Shown: positions 6,357 through 9,286 of the stretch, in pieces
Layout: every line of letters begins with the position of its first letter
Position numbering within the stretch: position 1 is the stretch's first letter
From: Atribacteria bacterium SCGC AAA255-G05
Lineage (GTDB): Bacteria; Atribacterota; Phoenicimicrobiia; Phoenicimicrobiales; Phoenicimicrobiaceae
DNA: 9,286 nt
Direction: 5' to 3'
NCBI GenBank assembly: GCA_000405605.1
Contig: ASPA01000074.1
Location: forward strand, 1-9,286
Translations under genes and position numbers: made by a program
Notes under the pieces: model-generated
Told to the model about the DNA's origin: nothing
The model's database searches: none
The model's input: the letters and a program-made list of their open reading frames with translations, nothing else

Positions 6357-7406
6357 TCATTTAACAGTATCTTTAGCTTTTTCAGCTTCCACATACTTTA
6401 ACCAATCTTGGTAGAATTTAAACACCTCTGGTCCCTTTGCTCTCATAAATTCGTCCCTAAAAGTGTATCCCCTTTCGATTAAATCTTTTAATTCTTGTTT
6501 ATCAATTTGATCATATTCTATAATTGTTACCCCTTCTGCCTTCATTTTTTCTCTGTCTTTCTTTTGATATTCTTCTAAAAATTTTAGATTAACCTGTTCA
6601 CTGTCTAGACATACTTCTTCAACTATACTACGAAGATCTTCCGGAAGGCTATCTATCCATTTTTTTGAAGTAAGCACAAGGCTTCGGCATAATACTAATC
6701 TCGTATCCGTAAAGCATTTCAAAACTTCATGTACGCCTACGCCAACCCATGGTCCAATAGGACCTACACCGCCATCACAAACCCCTGTTTTATAAGCCAT
6801 ATATGAATCAGACATAGGCATTGGATTGGGTATTGCACCATACAGCTTAGTTACTTCTATCCAAAAATCTGCAGGTACTGATCTAAATTTCATACCCTTA
6901 ATTTCTTTTAGCGATTTGATCGGATTCCTAGTCCAAACTCCAAAAAACTCTCTTACATTTAACGCAAGAGGGTAAAATCCTTTTTTCGCTGACACTTCGA
7001 CTATTTTATCCCAATACCCATGAAGAATTCTATTAGCTTGCTCTTGACTTGCCCAATCATATAAAGGTAATTCCTCAATATTTACTTCAGGAACATATTG
7101 GTAATAATAGCTTCCTGCCCCTCCACATATTTCCAAATTACCAGTTAATAAATCTTCAATATTTTCCTTTTCTCCTCCAGCAACTGCACCAGGAAACGTT
7201 TCACACTGAATACGTCCATCACTTCTCTTTTCTAATTCATTTGCGATCCAATTCATAGTCTGTCCTATAGAACTATCTTCTGCAAATAGATGGGCTATCC
7301 TTACTTTAACAACATCCTTAGTGTCTGCAAAAGCAAAATTAGATAAAACTAACACAAGGATCAAAACAAAACTTATTAAAGTTATTTTATTTAATAACTT
7401 ATTCAT
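6357..7406 (-). CDS. dctP: TRAP transporter solute-binding protein, DctP family
   Basis: This is the extracytoplasmic binding protein that captures the substrate, usually an organic acid, and hands it to DctQM. It has 349 residues. The signal peptide is clear: MNKLLNK, a hydrophobic core at about 8-22, and an AFA cleavage site after residue 27. The mature protein begins with VKVRIAHLFAEDSSIG, the typical DctP N-terminal strand. GMKFRSVP (171-178) contains Arg175, the family position that salt-bridges the substrate carboxylate. Ligand-pocket segments VREFFGVWTRNP (151-162) and VGPIGPWVGVGVHEVLK are also present. AGGAGG (7420-7415) lies 8 bases before the ATG, the strongest initiation site of the operon, consistent with high expression. 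The ligand cannot be deduced. Confidence 0.95.
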   Translation of the reverse strand: MNKLLNKITLISFVLILVLVLSNFAFADTKDVVKVRIAHLFAEDSSIGQTMNWIANELEKRSDGRIQCETFPGAVAGGEKENIEDLLTGNLEICGGAGSYYYQYVPEVNIEELPLYDWASQEQANRILHGYWDKIVEVSAKKGFYPLALNVREFFGVWTRNPIKSLKEIKGMKFRSVPADFWIEVTKLYGAIPNPMPMSDSYMAYKTGVCDGGVGPIGPWVGVGVHEVLKCFTDTRLVLCRSLVLTSKKWIDSLPEDLRSIVEEVCLDSEQVNLKFLEEYQKKDREKMKAEGVTIIEYDQIDKQELKDLIERGYTFRDEFMRAKGPEVFKFYQDWLKYVEAEKAKDTVK

Positions 7407-7503
7407 AATTTTCTCCTCCTAAAAAATTTTTTAACTATATTTCTTCAAAAATGTTATACTTTTCCTTCTTTTACACCACCCCCTACGTATAGATTTAGAC
7501 AAA

Positions 7504-8301
7504 TTATAGTTTGTAGAATTCCCTAGCATTATAACAGCATACTCTCTCAATTTCTTCATCTTTGCAACCTAATCTTTTTAAAGAAAACGCAGTCTTTGGA
7601 ACAGCCAAATGATCTGAGGGCAAAGAACCAAAATCACTATTAAGCATGATTCTATCATAACCATAGTTTTTTATTATTTTGGCTGCCATTTCTGGAGTCA
7701 TTTTTCGAAAAGGTTGGACAGATATACCCACATAAGCGCCTGAATCCAAAACGGTTTTTATATTTACTTCAGAACAATGATCAATTAATACATTAGCCAT
7801 CATCATATTGTGTTCTTTACAAATAGATAATGTTCTATCAGTAAATTTTTTCTTAAATTCAGGAGGGTTCGGGACATGAAATACAACTGGAATATTCATT
7901 TTCTTTGCGATTTCTAGTTGATTTCTAATGAGACTTTCTTGAAAATCTATATTATTGTTAGTCCTTGAATTTGGTTCAAAACCAATCTCACCGATAGCAA
8001 CAGTTTCTGCTCTACTTAAATAATCAGGAAGGATTTTATAAAGCATCTCCGGGTTATCTTTGGGGGCACCCACCATACTTATTCCTATCATTGCATGAGG
8101 TTTTATAAAATTACTTTTTGCTCTCGCAAAATGGGTTTCAACCAAATATTCCCAAGTTTCTATAATTACTATATTATCTATTGGTTTTGCTGCATCAAAA
8201 TGAACCGGTGAGATAATCTCTCTAATCCCAGTTAAATACATTTCCTCCAAATTTTGCCATGTTAGACTTCTTAAATGAGTGTGCGAATCAATAAAATACA
8301 T
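7504..8301 (-). CDS. TatD-like TIM-barrel metal-dependent hydrolase
   Basis: This is a member of the amidohydrolase superfamily, closest in layout to TatD-related predicted hydrolases. Metal-ligand motifs appear in the expected order over 265 residues: DSHTH (His7, His9), AIGEIGFE (Glu105), VVFHVPNP (His142), LIDHC (His175) and NSDFG (Asp223). All ligands are present, so the enzyme should be active. There is no signal peptide, so it should be cytoplasmic. GGAGG (8319-8315) lies 13 bases before the ATG, rather far. It is the first intact gene of the cluster, 97 bp upstream of dctP, and probably hydrolyses an amide, ester or lactone bond of the imported compound or its derivative. The precise reaction is unknown. 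It is not an obvious DNase-type TatD. Confidence 0.82.
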   Translation of the reverse strand: MYFIDSHTHLRSLTWQNLEEMYLTGIREIISPVHFDAAKPIDNIVIIETWEYLVETHFARAKSNFIKPHAMIGISMVGAPKDNPEMLYKILPDYLSRAETVAIGEIGFEPNSRTNNNIDFQESLIRNQLEIAKKMNIPVVFHVPNPPEFKKKFTDRTLSICKEHNMMMANVLIDHCSEVNIKTVLDSGAYVGISVQPFRKMTPEMAAKIIKNYGYDRIMLNSDFGSLPSDHLAVPKTAFSLKRLGCKDEEIERVCCYNAREFYKL

Positions 8302-8496
8302 TTTATTTTTTTGACCTCCATTTTAGATTATTTAAAAAAACTAGTTTATATTCTTCAATATAGATCTGCTATATGATTACAAAAATTATATCTCCTACTA
8401 GCAAAATGTTATATTATATTATGTTTATTAAACATTTTAGTATATTTAAATCTTTTCAATTTTTTTATTTTGTTGCTTCTTATTCTTTTTATGATA
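8302..8496 (-). other. leader upstream of the hydrolase gene
   Basis: No gene is supported here. The stretch holds a perfect 15-bp palindrome, ATGTTTATTAAACAT (8421-8435), nested in a longer AAAATGTT/AACATTTT inverted repeat (8403-8438). It also has a possible weak minus-strand promoter, ATAACA (8412-8407), 16 bp, TATAAT (8390-8385). The ribosome binding site of the hydrolase is at 8319-8315. Some of the sequence is probably the decayed body of the IclR-like gene just upstream. The promoter call is tentative because the -35 matches only four of six bases. Confidence 0.3.
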
Positions 8497-8632
8497 ATAT
8501 ATGCTCTCTATATAAATACTATAAATGTTTAGAACTTTACTTGCTTCATCTAATCCCCACTCGAATTTTTAAATTAAACAATCCGAGAACTTGTAAGACA
8601 TACTCTATAGATCCAATTTTTCTCCTTTTCAT
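8497..8632 (-). pseudogene. frameshifted N-terminal remnant of an IclR-family regulator
   Basis: From an ATG at 8632 the minus strand reads MKRRKIGSIEYVLQVLGLF, continuing NLKI, then goes out of frame and stops at 8546. Shifting by one base at about 8563 restores EWGLDEASKVLNI (8562-8524). Joined, these give the start of an IclR winged-helix domain: GSIxxALxILELF, then the WGLxEISKxLNISKST recognition region. Downstream the similarity decays into A/T-rich codons (a small deletion near 8521 is likely), and the C-terminal effector domain is gone. No good ribosome binding site precedes the ATG. IclR genes often sit beside TRAP and dapA-like genes, so this looks like the cluster's former regulator. 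The family call is by eye and rests on about 35 residues. Confidence 0.6.
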
Positions 8633-8777
8633 TATTTGTTATTTCTAGTAAAAAAATAACTTTTTAAGCTCATTTATCTCAATCTTTAATCTCTTCCTTC
8701 AATTTTCGAAAAAAAAATCAATTCATATAATTTAATATTGTTTACTTTAGTATTAAATAATAATTTTATTTTTTGTA

Positions 8778-8810
8778 GAACAATGTTATGTTTTTATATG
8801 AACATCGTTC
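8778..8810. promoter_or_regulatory. pair of operator-like palindromes
   Basis: GAACATCGTTC (8800-8810) is a perfect GAAC-N3-GTTC palindrome. GAACAATGTTA (8778-8788) matches it with one arm base changed. Their centres are 22 bp apart, about two helical turns. The two sites also form an imperfect inverted repeat with each other (AGAACAATGTT at 8777-8787 against AACATCGTTCT at 8801-8811, one mismatch). They lie just downstream of the -10 box of the minus-strand promoter at 8822-8850, a position suited to repression. A link to the decayed IclR-type gene is inference. Confidence 0.55.
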
Positions 8811-8821
8811 TGTTTTTTTAT

Positions 8822-8850
8822 ATTTTACCTATAATTTTATACTATGTCAA
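8822..8850 (-). promoter_or_regulatory. promoter directed toward the hydrolase-TRAP cluster
   Basis: On the minus strand TTGACA (8850-8845) and TAAAAT (8827-8822) are separated by exactly 17 bp: a perfect -35 and a one-mismatch -10. Transcription would start near 8815, run over the operator pair and the IclR-like remnant, and continue into the hydrolase gene at 8301. It is the best minus-strand promoter seen in the region. Its -35 lies inside a TATGTCAA motif that is repeated 20 bp further out. Confidence 0.6.
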
Positions 8851-8870
8851 GGAAAATTTTAATATGTCAA
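8843..8870. repeat. TATGTCAA direct repeat at presumed IS end
   Basis: TATGTCAA occurs at 8843-8850 and 8863-8870, 20 bp apart. Short motifs repeated at about two-turn spacing are typical of transposase-binding sites at the ends of several IS families. They lie upstream of a transposase-like gene. On the minus strand each reads TTGACATA, a -35-like box facing out of the element. Confidence 0.5.
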
Positions 8871-8911
8871 ATAAAAGATAAAAGTGGACTACCCAAAAAC
8901 AGTAAAAAGGT

Positions 8912-8956
8912 ATAATTTAGAACTAAATTCTAAAGAGAAAAGAGGTTCTAAATTAT
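8912..8956 (+). promoter_or_regulatory. inverted repeat sequestering the transposase start codon
   Basis: A 12-bp perfect inverted repeat pairs ATAATTTAGAAC (8912-8923) with GTTCTAAATTAT (8945-8956). The right arm includes the first two bases of the ATG (8955-8957), and the AGAGG ribosome binding site (8941-8945) lies at the edge of the loop. The left arm overlaps a TATAAT (8911-8916). A transcript starting from that -10, near 8923, would lack most of the left arm, while read-through RNA from outside would carry both arms. This is the layout by which IS10 and IS50 shut off transposase translation from external transcripts. Confidence 0.6.
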
Positions 8957-9251
8957 GTCCAATCAATTACACAAAAACTTTACTGATGATCAGGTTAAAT
9001 CACTTTTTGAAAAATATTCAAAAAAAGAAATCAAACTTAATTATATCTTGCAAATGCTTAAAATTAAAAGAAGCAGATTCTTTGAATTACTGGCAAAATA
9101 TCGCAAAGATCCAGATAACTTTTCTATTCAATATGAAAGAAAAACAATTAATCGAAAGATAGATCCGTATATCGAGAAAAATATTATAAAAGAACTAAGG
9201 ATCGAAAAAGATTTAATCAAAGCAAAAGATGTACCGATTAAATGTTACTGA
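8955..9251 (+). CDS. truncated transposase, N-terminal helix-turn-helix part
   Basis: The 98-residue frame reads like the N-terminus of an IS transposase or integrase. A helix-turn-helix lies at about 12-45 (DDQVKSLFEKYSKKEIKLNYILQMLKIKRSRFFELLAKYR, seen in pieces), followed by a charged linker containing ERKTINRKIDPYIEKNI and KAKDVPIKCY. Such proteins normally continue for several hundred residues into a DDE catalytic domain, none of which is present. The stop TGA (9249-9251) coincides with the first bases of a putative IS3-type terminal repeat, so the frame appears interrupted. AGAGG, 9 bases before the ATG, supports the start. Exact IS family not recognised with certainty. Confidence 0.6.
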   Translation: MSNQLHKNFTDDQVKSLFEKYSKKEIKLNYILQMLKIKRSRFFELLAKYRKDPDNFSIQYERKTINRKIDPYIEKNIIKELRIEKDLIKAKDVPIKCY

Positions 9252-9286
9252 CCTGTACCCGATTAGCTGGACACATAGAAAGTCTG
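9249..9286 (+). mobile_element. left terminal repeat of an IS3-family-like element
   Basis: From 9249 the sequence reads TGACCTGTACCC, eight bases, then GGACACATAGAAAGTC to the window edge. IS3-family ends typically begin with TG, have a CCC block around position 10 and a TGGACA block about 10 bases further in, as found here. The element would extend beyond the window. No internal gene is visible, so the call rests on the terminus alone. Confidence 0.45.

Larger units (their letters stand above)
8843..9248 (+). mobile_element. left part of an interrupted insertion sequence
   Basis: The segment combines TATGTCAA end repeats, a start-codon hairpin and the N-terminal HTH part of a transposase-like gene. 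The left boundary is uncertain: it could be near 8843 or at GTGGACTACCC (8884). The right side is cut off at 9249 by a second element. No matching right end is available in the window, so the family cannot be fixed. Confidence 0.4.

Noticed and set aside
7049..7258. 69-codon plus-strand open frame
   Set aside because: It lies antisense within dctP, which has a signal peptide, family motifs and a strong ribosome binding site.
3170..7406. Sialic-acid uptake and catabolism (SiaPQM plus NanA)
   Set aside because: No nanE or nanK homologue, the lyase lacks the NanA Thr after the catalytic lysine, and DctP shows nothing specific for sialic acid.
8373..8648. 91-codon plus-strand open frame rich in Phe, Tyr and Ile
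   Set aside because: The composition is what A/T-rich noncoding DNA gives. The opposite strand carries the recognisable IclR-like remnant instead.
8884..9162. 92-codon plus-strand open frame overlapping the transposase fragment
   Set aside because: The overlapping frame from 8955 has the HTH-like sequence and a better start site. This one is an out-of-frame shadow.
1..9286. CRISPR array, tRNA or rRNA genes
   Set aside because: No regularly spaced repeats longer than the short ones listed, and no tRNA or rRNA signature, were seen on either strand.

Overview
The window is AT-rich bacterial DNA. It starts at a replication-origin region and runs into accessory, mobile-element-rich sequence. The left third is conserved core: dnaA on the minus strand, an intergenic origin with a cluster of DnaA boxes, then divergent rpmH, rnpA and yidD on the plus strand. 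This is the rnpA-rpmH / oriC / dnaA arrangement seen in many bacteria. The combination of low GC, a complete TRAP transporter operon and a uroporphyrinogen-decarboxylase-family (URO-D) remnant fits an anaerobic heterotroph, perhaps Atribacterota or a Firmicutes-like lineage. That taxonomic guess is inference only.

The usual order breaks after yidD. Instead of yidC there is a decayed fragment of a URO-D family gene (2786-3130, no start codon, truncated at both ends). A minus-strand catabolic cluster follows. Read in the direction of transcription (right to left) it is: a TIM-barrel metal-dependent hydrolase (8301-7504), a TRAP solute-binding protein DctP (7406-6357), the small membrane subunit DctQ (6228-5740), the large permease DctM (5739-4435) and a DapA/NanA-superfamily aldolase or lyase (4132-3170). 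The apparent logic is uptake of an organic acid (DctPQM), with hydrolysis and aldol-type cleavage in the cytoplasm by the hydrolase and the Schiff-base lyase. The substrate cannot be read from the sequence. A 47-bp perfect inverted repeat lies between dctP and dctQ and probably sets the ratio of binding protein to permease.

Upstream of the cluster (8302-8850) are a frameshifted N-terminal remnant of an apparent IclR-family regulator (8632 to about 8497), two operator-like GAAC-N3-GTTC palindromes 22 bp apart (8778-8810), and a good minus-strand promoter (8850-8822, TTGACA-17-TAAAAT). The cluster therefore seems to have lost its regulator while keeping the promoter and operators.

The right edge (about 8843-9286) is mobile DNA. 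It holds the left part of an insertion sequence, with an N-terminal HTH fragment of a transposase whose start codon sits in a 12-bp inverted repeat. That gene is interrupted at 9249 by what looks like the terminal repeat of an IS3-type element. One of two repeated TATGTCAA motifs at the presumed IS end supplies the -35 box of the promoter pointing into the catabolic cluster, so an IS-made hybrid promoter is possible.
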